A stretch of 60,000 bases of DNA from Adiantum capillus-veneris (taxonomy: Eukaryota > Streptophyta > Polypodiopsida > Polypodiales > Pteridaceae). The DNA is taken from the NCBI GenBank assembly GCA_014529385.2, contig CM043967.1:79073278-79133277 (forward strand), read 5' to 3'. Shown here in pieces: positions 22,441 to 34,190 of the stretch; within the stretch, counting starts at the first letter, position 1; each line of letters begins with the position of its first letter. The notes under the pieces are model-generated. The model did no database searches. It worked only from the letters and a program-made list of their open reading frames with translations, and was not told the origin of the DNA. Position numbers and translations under genes: made by a program.

Positions 22441-22989
22441 CAATGCATGCCATGATAGTATAGGGGGGCACAATGTACCAACTTGATGATCTTTTGATAG
22501 GCGTCCTCAGGGGAGTGCTCTGTGGCATGTGATTTTTGGAAGATAAGACTTTTTTTAAGCACACTTGTAGCAAGAATAATGTGTCGTGATCTAATGTGGG
22601 TGCTCCTCAATGCAATGTGCATGAAAATTCACTCCAATATAATGAAAACACAGTAGACAATGAGGAATTTAGCAATCAAGTGACTCAACAACAGAGTGAA
22701 CAATAGAAACTGAACAGCATGGGACTTGACTAACTTAGATGAACCAGTACAGACTCTGGCATGGCATCACACTCTCTAATCCAATCCTAGAACTCCCATA
22801 TACAATGGGGTGTTCAGGCTCAAGATGTGCAGGTAGGTTGGTGTGTGTGATGTAGACTCGACTTGACACTAGACTCAAAACTTATAAACTATCTAGAACA
22901 GTCTATCCAAACTCAAGCAAATGTGAGCATATATACAACCCAAAAGGCAACCAACTGATAACTCAAATACTATCCAGGTGCACCTATCC

Positions 22990-23100
22990 TCAAACTGTGG
23001 CGGAGAATAACTGGCCACGGTGTCCTCTAAACCACCACTCTTGCCACGTGGTGGCGGAGAAGAACTGGCCATGGTGTTCTCTAAACCACCACTCTTGTTG
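22990..23100. repeat. ~52-bp direct duplication
   Basis: GTGGCGGAGAATAACTGGCC and GTGGCGGAGAAGAACTGGCC begin two adjacent copies, each ending ACCACTCTTG. The minus-strand frame therefore encodes a repeated SGGLE(D/N)T(V/M)AS segment, but I do not treat it as a gene. Confidence 0.85.
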
Positions 23101-23214
23101 GACTTGCCACGTGTCAAGTCCTCCAAGTGTGAACCCATGACCAACTATAATTGTTTTGTCTTTCCGTGTAGAGTGACATTGTAGCCCAACTACAAGTACA
23201 TGTATACATGCATA

Positions 23215-23870
23215 TAAGTTTCTATTTACCTATCTCTCTATGCTTAATCTACACCTAATCTATTAGTATTTACTTTCTCTCTCTACAACCTCTCCATCTA
23301 CCTCTCTATTAGGTAGAGAGATAGAGATGGGTAGAAAAGGTAGAGAGAGAGGTAGATATATTAAACCTATCCACCTCTCCCTCTACACCCCTTCTATCTA
23401 CCTTGATCTACCTCCCTATCATTGCCCTCTCTATCTACCTTAGGTAGAGAGATAGAGGTGTGGGAGCATGTAATTAGGTGCAGAGAGAGGTAGATAGATG
23501 GATAAATATCTATCCACCTCTCTCTCTAAACCCTCTCTATCTACCTCTATTTATCATCTCTATCTCTCTACGCACTCTCTATCTCTATTTACCTCTCTCT
23601 ACATCCTCTCTAGCCTCACATTAGGTGTAGAGGCTCAGGGGGGGTCGCTTAATAATTATGTGACTATCACGTGAGTGTAGTAGAAGGGGTTATTAAATTT
23701 CATTTTCTCTCACCTTTTCACATACAAAAGGGTATCGTAAAATGGATTTGGGATAAAATTTTATAGATTGAATAGAAAAATGGTATACTTATTTGTAAAA
23801 ATATAAAGATTAGGAGTTTTGAAAATAGTCCTTGAACACACGCAATACACACATTTTATACATAATGACC

Positions 23871-23912
<42 letters not shown>

Positions 23913-24130
23913 TCAGAGTGTAACGGATAGAGATCTATCTCTCTATCTAGCTTAGATAGATAGATAGAGACATCTAGATTAGGTAGAGACTAGGTATAGA
24001 GGATAGCAAAGTAGTGTAGATAAGGTGTAGATGTATAGAGGTGTGTAGATTTGGTAGAGATTAGGTATAGAGGACAGATAAGCAGTGTATATTAGGTGTA
24101 GATAGATAGAGAGAGATTATATATAGGGAG
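23215..24130. repeat. TAGAGAGA/TCTCTCTA simple-repeat field
   Basis: Runs of CTCTCTATCTACC and GGTAGAGAGATAGAG on both strands alternate from 23215 to 23635, forming many short inverted repeats. A related GATAGATAGAGA and TTAGGTATAGAGGATAG-type repeat follows from 23920 to 24130. A MITE (copy C) lies between the two parts. Confidence 0.85.
23638..23909 (-). mobile_element. MITE copy C with a 38-C terminal tract
   Basis: Reading from the minus strand it starts in a G tract then GAGGTCATTATGTATAAAAT, passes through CTATTCAATCTATAAAAT and ACCCTTTTGTATGTGAAAAG, then CACGTGATAGTCACATAATT, and ends GCGACCCCCCC. It aligns end to end with copy A. The terminal C run on the plus strand covers 23872-23909, far longer than in the other copies. 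A CTCAG word on both sides may be part of the target duplication. Confidence 0.75.
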
Positions 24131-26970
24131 ATTAGTTTTAGAAATTAGGTCAATACTTAAAAACTAATCTCTTGTAGATGTTGGATGAGAAACCACCTAC
24201 TAGGGAATAATTCCCATCTTCTTCCTTGTGAGGGACATGCTAGGGACCATTGGCTGCACCATCTCCAAATGGATACACCATGATTCTTGACATCCCTCCT
24301 GCTTGAGACCGACACTAAGATAGGACTCCTCCCACTCTTTGATGCCAACTCAAGGGGGTGATAACATTCATTTTCTCTCATATGGAACCCTTAGCCCCGA
24401 AGCACCTTTGCTTACTGGTCCCACTTTCCAATCAAAGTCATCAAACTAAATTCAAAATCAACCTTCCAGGGTCAACTGCTAGGAGTTCTCTAGTTGGTTC
24501 AAGGTCACTGAAGCTTTTTTCTCGATTATGGCTGAGCACAACCGTAGGAGCATTCTCCTAAGATGAGTGTATTTATTAACTACAAAAATTCCTTATTTTC
24601 ATGTTTGATTCTCGCTCTGTAGATTGGAATCCCCTATCCTGTTTTTGACTTAACTTAATGGACAACATAAAATTGGGTTTAAGATTTCGACCAACAAATT
24701 AACCCTCCAGAATCCACCCACCAGCGAACCATTTGGTAAATGCACCTTTCCAAGGTAGTACTATGATACTAGAAAATAGTATTCCAATCATGTCAAACCA
24801 AGAACACCTTTCAAGAATTTGAAAGCAACATGCAAAGTGTTGCATACCCTTGCAACCATACATTTATCAGGTCGTTCCCACCTCTTTCCTTTTTAGAATA
24901 TTTTACTTCCCTTTTTCTTTAGTATTAGTAAAATTATCTAGTTATCTTTAAAGCAATCACATATACTCCTCCAGGCATATCCCTATCCTCGTCCCAGGAC
25001 TTGGGTATCTTGTGTCCTCTGCCACGTGTGGAGGCGGCTCCTTGACACAATTTCCAATTCTTATTTTTCTTTATATTGTGTGGGAAAGGCTTACAAAAAT
25101 AGTCTACTCTAGATTCGTTTTTTAAATCAATAATCCAAGAAGTAGAGCAAAGGTCCGACTGATGAGGACAATTATGGAATAGCACATTTACATTCCTAGG
25201 CTTTCCCAGGTTCTTTTTTACCAAACAATTAGAAGAGTTCCTTAATAAAATCACATCCTTCTCCCTTATCAGGATCCTTTCATGGATGCATTTTTTCCTT
25301 CCTCCATTTTCCCATCGGCATTAGGCCTACCCGGCCTAGGCCGATTTCCAAACGCCTTCGCGGGTCCCTATCACCCAATCGGCAGTCACTCCCATTCAAT
25401 CCCATTTCTAGGGCAAATGAATGAACCCAAGCTCAAAACATAGACCAACGGTTATGAGCCCTAGCAAAAAAGAACCATCCCTCATTGCATCCCACAGATA
25501 AACATCTGCAATGGCCTTTTCCAAATATGTAAGACAAAGTTCACACTTAAATCTTCTATGTTATGCTAGGGCTATCCACCTCAAATCTTCGTGGTAAAGT
25601 TTTAATCTTAGTCGGAATTTAGATTAGGTTCAATTGACCTTTAATCACTTAGTTTCCATTTTCTTTTAATTTCTACTCAAACAAGACCTTAAGAAAGCAA
25701 CGAGTCTCTTGGAAGTTAAGGTTTTGTCTCGATGTAAGTTTCGTGTCAACCCCATCATAAACGAATCCCATATGTTTTCTTTGCATCACTTGCTATCCAT
25801 GGGACATCTCCAAGGAAGTGATGTGAGTTTTATGTTCAAGCAACATGAGCATTACTTCCGTGAAGCTATCCCCTTACTCCGCCCTTTGAATTTGCAAAAC
25901 AAACTTGAAAGTAGACAAACTTGAAATGAACAATGCATATGCCTTTTACAATGAGTTTTTACTTTGGTATGATCTGTGCGTGGTAAACAAAAAATCTTTG
26001 GAATTCACCAACTTGAAACAATCAAATAATCAGGAAACTTCCTTTGAATACTTATGCAAGAGTGAAACCCTTCCGTGCATGGTAGTGTAAGTGTAAAAAA
26101 TTTACGAAGTTCCTAAGAGTGGACATGCTAGTGTAGTGAAAAATACTCATGTAATAGTGTATGAATGATTAACAAATTCTTCTTTAAGAAGGGATTCAAG
26201 TATACCTTTGCTACCTTGGAGAGGATTAATTATGTAGCTCTAGGAGAGGTTTAAGTGTTTGGGGTTTTCCAATTAGCAAGAGGGGGATAACCTTACTGGA
26301 AATGAGAATCCTCTTACAAAAGAAACTCCCTTGTTTATGATAGAATTATACTTCAAAACTCAACTTCTTCTTGAGAGCATTAGATATTAGCTTAAAAAAG
26401 CTTACGCACATATTTTGTAGAGAGAGAAAAACGATTCTTTCTATATTTAAATCGAATGCATGAAGAGAAAAAGTGTTGATCCTTTGTATGAGAGTATTTC
26501 TTCTAGAAAAATTATATTACCTCTTTTGGAAAACTAGAGTTAGCTCCAAAAAACAAATTCTAGTATTTAATTTCCTTTTATTTATGGCAATTTATCTCTT
26601 TTAAGTCATTTAAATAAGAGTAACTTAAAAGAACAAAAGTAAGAGAGTAACTTAAAAGTTGATCAACAAAATATTTGAGGGGAATTATGAGTAATTATAC
26701 ATATTAGTCACCATTCATCATGCATACTATTTAGTTAAGTATGATCTCCAGGAACCTATGGATAAAGAAAGTGCTTTCTACCCTCTCTAGGCCATATTAG
26801 CCTGGCAATCTAAAGAACTTGAAATAACATCATAGTTAGTGGTTAGCAACATTGTTAGTTAACAAGAGAAAATTAGTAATTTGCTCTTCTTAGAAAGAGG
26901 AAATATTGCTTATTCAACGTGAGAGCTTAAGCATGAATTAATGTAGAATGAAGAGTAATCCAATGTTTAA
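24131..26970. other. Unassigned region left of the gypsy element
   Basis: No domain, LTR pair or array is supported. Short open frames at 24157-24381, 24934-25254 and 25709-25924 have no recognised features. The right part (26700-26970) on the minus strand has a polypyrimidine stretch and TTCTTTAG near 26815, which could be the acceptor of a gene interrupted by the gypsy insertion, but no coding exon is recognisable. Confidence 0.4.
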
Positions 26971-26980
26971 TGTGTGCAAT

Positions 26981-28432
26981 TGTCATAAAAATTAATATCT
27001 AATATCTAACCAACCCAAATGATTTTCTCATATTAAACTGATCACTTAATGTGGGAGAATAAACGGGAACAGGGGTTAAGATATAGACATGTTCTTATAG
27101 ATCTATCTCAACAAGGGGACAAGGGTAAAGGGGCCCAAAGGAGAGATGGTCTATCAAAGAGCAAGGCTAACCAACGGAGCATAATACCTTAGGGTTAGCT
27201 TCATTGAAGACCTCCAATAATGTGTGTAAAAGTCCTTTGACCTTAGGTAAGCTAGGGTTGACCTTGAGGCGTGGGAACCCGACCCAGCTCGATGTGCTTG
27301 TCCTGCTTGATGACTAAGGTGCTTGATGATTGAGGTTCTTGAGATGCTTGAGGTGCTTGACATGCTTGAGATGCTAGGGTTGCACTTGAGGTGAGAACCT
27401 AGCCCAAGCTTAAAGTGATTAAGGGCCAAGCTTGTGGTGGGAACTGGGCCTATGCATGAGGGGCTTGAGGTGTCAAAAAGTCAAATATTCAATCCCTAGA
27501 AATAGGGGCGAGCCCTACATGAGGGGGGATGAGAGAGAACACCCACACACTCACACAAGGCATGAATAGTACAAAGAAAGCAGAAGGGACACTTGTAAGG
27601 TTCCTCCTCATGTTGCCCTCATGGTGTGCTTGAAGCCTATTGGTTTTCCACCCAAGGGGTCCAATGAGCTTCAAGCATGAGCTACAAGGGGGGGTCGACC
27701 CAAGAACCCTAGGGGGTTTGTTAGGGGGTGTACTCACCCACACACACTCACAAACACTCACAAACACTCTCATTGTGTGCTATTCAAAGTGCAAGAGCTT
27801 CCTCTCCTTCTCCAAGCAAGTAGAGGTTGAGAGCCTACACAAGCACTCTTGGCGATGGAGTGCAAATCCAAACAAGAGCCATGCTTCAATTCTTAAGCTT
27901 TCCATCTCCTTCTTCTTCATTAGTATGCTATTATGTATGCTAGCAAGAAGAGTTATGATAAGTGAGGAACCAATTCTTTCTCCTATGAAATGTTTCTTCT
28001 TCCTCTTCCCTACCCTCATTCCCTGCTAGCTCTCTCCACCTTCGAAGGTGTTTGAGGTCTTGGGATAGTTTAATCTTTCTTTAAGTTTATGTTATGCTTG
28101 TGATGCATGAAGCTTTCCATCTTCATTGCATCACCTAGGTTACAAGGAAAACAAAGATACGGTATTGTAACAAGTCTCTCTTAATGGGAGAAATCATAAT
28201 ACAAATGTCTATTGGAGGGGGGACCGGCTCCACATAAATCCGGTCCTGAACTATTGTCATGTTCTCTAAATTCTCTCTCTTGCAAAAGAATTGTTCATGC
28301 CAAGTTAACTAATTGCTATGATTATGTTGCTATCTTCAATTATGTTCACCCGCTATGCACACAAAGCCATTTCTCAAAAGTACTCTTATTAATTTCCGCT
28401 ACTCTGAAGTTAAATAGGCCAATTCCATTACA
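26981..28432 (+). repeat. Gypsy-1 5' LTR
   Basis: 1,452 bp, TG/CA ends. Contains a decayed CTTGAGGTG-type minisatellite near 27290-27380. It aligns with the 3' LTR over its whole length but has about 90 bp around 27650-27740 that the 3' LTR lacks. Open frames inside (for example 27640-28029) are LTR shadows. Confidence 0.92.
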
Positions 28433-28433
28433 T

Positions 28434-28445
28434 TGGTATCAGAGC
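28434..28445 (+). promoter_or_regulatory. Primer-binding site, tRNA-iMet type
   Basis: TGGTATCAGAGC one base after the LTR end, complementary to the 3' end of plant initiator tRNA-Met. The leader continues to gag at 28824 without other signals. Confidence 0.9.
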
Positions 28446-28823
28446 ATTTGGTTTCTCTTTTCTTGATTAAGAAGAGAGATCCTTATGTAGCCTATAAATG
28501 GTTTATGTTGTTTATTATATTAGGGTAAGTGGAAGTGGGATCTATTATCGGTTTTGTTGAGCCCACTATGTGGGGGATGGTGCACACCTCAGAAGCTTTG
28601 GACTTAATAATGGATTCTTTTTAGTCTTGCCTACGGATTTACCATTATTGAGCCATAAGAAGTCCGAAAGGAGCTAGCCCTTGGCAACTCTGCTATGTTA
28701 GACCTACTCCATTACTCTCTATAATTAACCACTCTGAGCCAATTTTCAAAGGTTAAGAGGAGTGGCAACTAAGGACTTGAATTTCCAAAGCATACACTAA
28801 GTACATACATAAATTTTGTTAAC

Positions 28824-30200
28824 ATGGCTGACAATAATCAAGAGAGTAGAATGAACATTGATAGCTTTGATTTTGTACATGAAGGTGCTAATGATGATGC
28901 TCCCATGTTTGTGAAATATCTCATCACTAGGTTGCAGCAAGCTATGGGCAACCCTGCTTTGCAAGCTGAAGCTACTCAACAACTTCGTGCTTATGGGATT
29001 TCCCTTCCTCTGCAAGAGGAGAGAGAGATTAGGAGGCCTCTTGAAGAGACCCCCAAAAGAAGACTCTCTCCCATTCGAGAGGAGGAATCCAAAGAGCAAG
29101 AAAGCAATGAAAGTTTAAGTTCCTCTAAAGATGTGGCTCCACGAAGACGGTGGTCTAGACGATCGCCTACTCCTCCCAAGAGGAAAAGATCAACACATAG
29201 TCCTTCTCCTCATCACTCTGAAAGGCAAGAGAGGAAACAAAGGAAGAAAAGAGCTAGGAATAGGTCACCCTCTTCTCCTTCTTCTTCACCTTCCTCCTCT
29301 TCCAACGAAAGTTATGGCTATTCTCCTAGAGAATACAAGAGGGGAGGACATCCCAAATCATTTCTTGCATGGCGAAGGTCACAAAAGCTAAAGAAGTTCA
29401 AGGAGGGAGGAAAGAGTATCTCTTTTCTCACCTATGATGGCACCTTTGGTGCTACCGACAAAGTGTTGGCCTTCATCCAACAATTTGATGCGGCCTTTGG
29501 AGACGAGGGCTTCACAGAGTCCTCCAAGCTACGCCATGTAGCTATGCACTTCCAAACATCAGCTCGTCAATGGTGGGCTAGCCTTCGTGGCAATGGTGAA
29601 GCCCCAAAGACATGGAAAACTCTATGGGTTTCCATCATGAAGTAATTTCTTGCAAGCGATGCAAAGGACAATGTCCTTACCAAATGGCGCAGCTTGAAGC
29701 TTCTCTCTCATGAGTCTATCCACAAGTACGTAGACACGTTTTGGAATTTACATCTCAAGGCTATTGTCTTTCAAAAGATAGACTTTGACGAGCAAAGGCA
29801 ACAATTATGTGCGGGATTACCTGAAGAGATGGCCGAATACATGAACTCTCAACGGCCTGGTACTATTAGTGAAGTAATCCATTACACCATGGTTGCTTCA
29901 CGCATCAATTTCCACCAAGGGGCTAGACGTAATGTCAAGCCATGGAAAATAAAGACAAAAATGATGCAAAGGGGAAAACCAATGTTCAAAATTCTTTCCA
30001 AGTCACTTCCAACAACAACAACAATCGGTCCAAGGAGAAGGGAGTTTACAAAGGTAAAAACAAACTCTCTCCAGAAGAGCTTGAAGCTTTTTGCAAGGAC
30101 CATAAGTGTTTCAAGTGTGGGGAGAAAGGACATGGCTATCGTTCTTGCCCCAAGAAGAATACTCGCAATGAGACTCGTAGGGCTTCCACCATCGAAGCTC
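28824..30200 (+). pseudogene. Gypsy-1 gag (broken)
   Basis: Starts ATG at 28824 (MADNNQESRMNID). An Arg/Ser- and Lys/Arg-rich linker covers roughly residues 105-190 (RRRWSRRSPTPPKRKRS, then KKRARNRSPSSPSSSP). The capsid-like gag core follows (FLTYDGTFGATDKVLAFIQQ; ARQWWASL near residue 255). An in-frame TAA at 29643-29645 interrupts it; the same frame then continues (LHLKAIVFQKIDFDEQRQQL) to about 29940, where the frame shifts. The zinc knuckle CFKCGEKGHGYRSC is at 30107-30148. Gag binds and packages the element RNA. The open start, knuckle and position after the PBS make the assignment safe. Confidence 0.9.
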
Positions 30201-30826
30201 CAAAAGAGGGTGCTCATTGCAAAGGATCATCACTTTCCTATGCTTGGGGAAAGGTACGAGACCATGATTCCTTCATCTTTCTTGACCCTAGATCTACTCA
30301 CAACTTCATATCAATGGAGTTGGCCACCAAGTTGGGCATTCAAGCTTTTGAGATGGGAGATATGGTAATGGCTAACACAGCTTTCAAGGGACAGCAAGCC
30401 TCCGTTACTCCCTTGATTGCGAAGTTGAGGATTCATGTCCAAAGCTATGTCCACAAAGAAGACTTGTTCATCTCTCCTCTCCAACATGAGGATGCTATCC
30501 TAGGGGTGCCATGGTTTGATCGCATGGATGCTAACATGAAGTTTCCTGAAAGGAGAATCCGCTTCACCTACAGAGGAAAGAACATGTATATAGATGCTAG
30601 TGAGCGTAGTCGCACTATTCCACTTGTAAATCCTCTTGCTTTTGATAAGTCAATGAAGAGCTCAGTTTTTGCGTACATGATTTTTGTCAAAGAGTCTCTA
30701 AAAGATACTAATGTTTCATCAAATGTAAATGGTAGGAATCAAGAAGAGTCAGACTTGTCTAATTTTCTAAAAGGATTCCAAGATGTGCTCATCGATGATA
30801 TCCCTACCTCCAACACGAGGGGATGA
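30200..30826 (+). pseudogene. Gypsy-1 protease region
   Basis: In frame with the zinc knuckle. The active-site segment reads FIFLDPRSTHNFIS at about 30272-30313: the Asp (near 30284) is present, but the usual D-[ST]-G or DxGSTxxF has Arg where Gly is expected. The C-terminal retropepsin landmark is HEDAILGVPWFDRM near 30485. The frame ends at 30826 after SNTRG; RT starts in a different frame. The enzyme would cleave the Gag-Pol polyprotein; the Gly-to-Arg change suggests it is inactive. Confidence 0.85.
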
Positions 30827-31028
30827 TGACCATCGCATTGAGGTCCTTCGAGGTAGCTCACCGACTAACAAACCTCCTTATCGAGTCTCACAATCTCAAC
30901 AAGAGGAGATCATGACGCAAGTACAGGAATTGGTAGACAAGGGGATGGTGAGGCCTAGTTGCTCTCCCTTTTGTTCTCCGGTCCTTTTAGTGCAAAAGAA
31001 AGATGGTACATATCGTATGTGTGTGGAA
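30790..31028 (+). pseudogene. Gypsy-1 RT, N-terminal part before the insertion
   Basis: Encodes PPYRVSQSQQEEIMTQVQEL then KGMVRPSCSPFCSPVLLVQK and KDGTYRMCVE. The sequence breaks at the insertion; the expected continuation (DYRSLN) resumes at 33391. The TGGAA/TGGAC pair at the two breakpoints is the target duplication. Confidence 0.92.
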
Positions 31029-31173
31029 TGTTGAGAGAGATTAAGGAGAGAGCACAGAAATAGAACCCCAAAGCGTGTAGAATACACACATGAGATGATG
31101 TACATAAAGAGGGGACCTAGGTGCCATATATAGAGAAGCCATATATTGAGTAGCTTCACATATAAGCTCAACA
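31029..31173 (-). repeat. LTR (3' on the minus strand) of the nested element
   Basis: 145 bp with a 7-bp terminal inverted repeat TGTTGAG/CTCAACA. Shared with 33279-33389 through GTAGAATACACACATGAGAT and GCCATATATAGAGAAGCCAT. Confidence 0.9.
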
Positions 31174-31834
31174 CCCCCGCTCAAATAAGGTCCCTAACTG
31201 TGGATGAAAAAACCCTTGGGGGATCAAGGGAAAAACCCACATCTCTATATACACCCACCGTTATAATATAAAAATCATTGAATGTACAAATGTTCATGAG
31301 GAGCTACATCACTCTTTTTACAATGAATATTTTATAAGGAGCTACATCACTCCTTTTACAATAAATGTTTTATGAGGAGTTACATTACTCCTATCCTATC
31401 AAATAAAATAATGAATACAAAGGTTCAATAAAGAGGTGTAAAGGCTATCGATTAGCTCGAAATCAGACGTGTCTTTGTGAATTTGTTGTGTAGCTTGTCA
31501 TCAATATGGCATCACCAAACATGTCTTCATAAATCTTTTAATGTCACCAAGTTTGTCTTCATGAAATCAATCCTACATAGATCATAGACTCAAAAAACAT
31601 AGTCATGAAAATTTTTAGCATCGTGAAATTGTGAAATAATTACATTCACAATGCCATAAGAGATGGTTCCCGACGCCACTCTTTTGACGACATATATACG
31701 CACGACAACATATAAGTATGAATGTAAAAGTACAAGATGCATGATTACGTGATGCAAATGACATGTGTATATACTACATAACCGACATTTATCAACATAG
31801 TGATATCAATGAGTATCATCAAAGTATTAAGAAA

Positions 31835-32400
31835 ATATCATCATTGTATCAATAAAAATGAATAAATCATCATGGTATCAACAAAAAGCATCATAGAATA
31901 ATCATTGTATCAACGAAATAACGTGATGGTATCACCAAGAATAACCATGGTATCAACGAAACAACATCATGATATCACTGAGAATAAGCATTGTACCAAT
32001 GAAACAACATCATGGTATCACCGAGAATAACCATGGTATCAATGCAACAACATCATGGTATCACCAAGAATAACCATGGTATCAATGAAACAACATCATG
32101 ATATCACCGAAAATAATCATTGTATCAACGAAACAACATCATGGTATCACCGAGAATAACCATGGTATCAAAAACAAAACAACATCATGGTATCACCAAG
32201 AATAACCATGGTATCAACGAAACAACATCATGGTATCACCGAGAATAACCATGGAATCAACGAAATATCATCATGGCATCATCGAGAATAACCATGGTAT
32301 CAACGAAATATCATCATGGTATCAACGAAAATCACCATGACCAAAGTACTAACAAAACATCATCATGGTACCATCAAAATCACTATGGTATCAACGAGAG
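31835..32400. repeat. ~43-bp tandem array
   Basis: About a dozen copies built from CATGGTATCACCGAGAATAA and CCATGGTATCAACGAAACAA. Landmark ATAACCATGG-type starts fall at about 31941, 31984, 32026 and 32069, a 43-bp step. Internal dyads (CCATGG, ATCATGGTAT) are frequent. No coding potential. Confidence 0.9.
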
Positions 32401-32499
32401 ATAATCAATAATACAATGTAAACTATATCTCTAGAAGAATAATTATACGAGAATCAATGAACGATTATATTATATAACAAAAGATCATATACCAACAGT

Positions 32500-33278
32500 A
32501 GCTCGATAGAATTTGGACGATCATCAATGGCTCGACTGAATCAGAACGATATGTAACTCGCTTCTACAGCAAAGTTACATCAGTAACGAATATATGATTC
32601 CTGAAGAGAAAATATAATTGAGAAGTTTTCAATTATGAGGAAAATCAAAAGCAAAAAGTAAAATTTTATTTTCAAACATATTCGCAGTACGAGAACGATA
32701 ACCCAAAATCGGTGTAGAATTTAGAGAAAGTTTCTTCTGCAAAGTTGTACACCACATCGATTTCAATGGCTCCATCGAATAGTTTCTGCAGAATCATTTT
32801 CAATTAGCAAAAAAATCAAAAAACAAAAAACAAAAGTTGCTTTTCAGGCATGTACGCAGTCCGCAAACCATAACTCAAAATCCTTGCAGAATTTGAAAAA
32901 ACCTTCTTCTGCAAAGTTATAGACCAAAGCAATTTCAGTGCCTCCGTGGATGTTTCTGCAAAATCATTCTCATTCGGGAGAAAAATTGAAAACAAAAAAC
33001 GAAAGTTGCTTTTCAGACATGTAGCAGTCCGCCAACGATAACTCAAAATTGGTGCATAATTTAAAATAATTGTCTTCTGCAAAGTTTTAGACCACATCAA
33101 TTCCGGTGTCTCTCATGGGTAGTTTTTTCCAAAAGGTTTTGAATCAGAAAAAAAATAAAAAACAAAAAGCAAAATTTCTTTTCAGGCATGTATGCAGTCC
33201 GTGAACGATAACTCAAAATCGGTGCAGAATTAAAAAAACTTTCTTCTGCAAAGTTGTAGACCACATCGATTCCAGTGC
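32500..33278. repeat. ~170-bp tandem array
   Basis: Three good copies and one older copy. Landmarks near GATAACTCAAAAT lie at about 32696, 32869, 33037 and 33207. Each unit has AGTCCGnnAACGATAACTCA, CTTCTGCAAAGTT, ACCACATCGATTCCAGTG and an A-rich ACAAAAAGCAAAA tract. It ends at the truncated right LTR. Confidence 0.88.
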
Positions 33279-33389
33279 GAACCCCAAAGTGTGTAGAATA
33301 CACACATGAGATGATGTATATATAGAGGGGACCTGGGTGCCATATATAGAGAAGCCATATATTGAGTAGCTTCACATATAAGCTCAACA
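33279..33389 (-). repeat. Truncated LTR of the nested element
   Basis: 111 bp aligning with the inner part of 31029-31173; the missing segment lies next to the 170-bp array, so the primer-binding side of this LTR was lost. Confidence 0.88.
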
Positions 33390-34190
33390 TGGACTATCGA
33401 TCATTAAATGATATCACTATCAAAAATAGATTTCCCGTGCCTCGTGTAGAATATTTGTTTGATAAGCTACAAGGCTCTACCTACTTCAGTAGGATTGACC
33501 TTGAAAGTGGCTTTCATCAAATAAGGATAGTGGATGAAGATATCCTAAAGACCGCGTTTCGCACAACATTTGGTCTTTATGAATATCTAGTCATGCCTTT
33601 TGGCTTGACTAATGCACTAGCTACACTCAATCGCCTGATGGAGAAAATTTTAAGACCTTATCGCAAATTCACTGGAGTGTTCTTTGATGATATCATCATC
33701 AAAGAATCTACTCCAAGTCTTTGGACGAACATAAGAAACATCTCCAAGTGATTTTTCAAGCATTGAGGGAGAACAAGCTTTTTGTCAACCAAAAGAAAAG
33801 TGAATTCTTCCTTCAAGAGATTCAATACCTAGGTCATATTATCTCTCACGATGGTATCTGTATGGATCCATCAAAGTTAGAGGTAATAAAATCATGGCCT
33901 AACCCAAGAAATCTTTATGAGCTAAGAAGCTTTATTTGTATGTGCGCATACTATAGACGCTTCATAGCAAAATTCTCTCAAGTAGCAGGACCACTAAACG
34001 ACTTAACTAAGAAGAAGTTAAGTATGTATGGACTGCTAAGGATCAAAATGCTTTTGATAAGCTCAAAGAGAATTTTACTTTCCAACCAGTCCTCGTGCTT
34101 TCGGATATCTCAAAGCCATTTGAGGTACAATGTGATGCTTGTGGTGATTGCCTTGGAGCAGTTTTTCTTCAAGAAGGGCATGCCATAGCA
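33390..34190 (+). pseudogene. Gypsy-1 RT, main part
   Basis: Resumes with MDYRSLNDITIKNRFPVPRV after the nested element. Motifs: STYFSRIDLESGFHQI, KTAFRTTFGLYEYLVMPFGL, and GVFFDDIII in place of the usual YLDDILVYS. A frameshift near 33715 leads to HKKHLQVIFQALRENKLFVN then YLGHIISHDGICMDPSKLEV and YYRRFIAKFSQVAGPLNDLT. RT copies the element RNA into DNA. The two catalytic Asp residues survive, but the frame is broken. Confidence 0.92.

Larger units (their letters stand above)
31029..33389 (-). mobile_element. Nested copia-type LTR derivative inserted in gypsy-1 RT
   Basis: 2,361 bp with ends TGTTGAG and CTCAACA. Left LTR 31029-31173 is complete (145 bp); the right LTR 33279-33389 lacks about 34 bp. 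Flanks TGGAA (31024-31028) and TGGAC (33390-33394) are a 5-bp duplication with one mismatch. A purine tract on the minus strand (GAGCGGGGG) borders the left LTR, so the element runs right to left. No gag or pol coding is visible; the interior is AT-rich and occupied by two tandem arrays. It therefore resembles a TRIM/LARD-like non-autonomous element. Confidence 0.85.

Noticed and set aside
21651-22463. Open frames of 70-100 codons over CA/GT/CT runs
   Set aside because: They encode only His-Thr, Ser-Leu or Cys-Val dipeptide repeats on both strands; these are microsatellite artefacts.
24934-25254. 106-codon minus-strand frame
   Set aside because: No recognised domain, no plausible start context and no neighbouring exons.
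27640-28029. 129-codon plus-strand open frame, with a similar one at 38542-38913
   Set aside because: Both lie inside the two gypsy-1 LTRs and are copies of each other with no domain.
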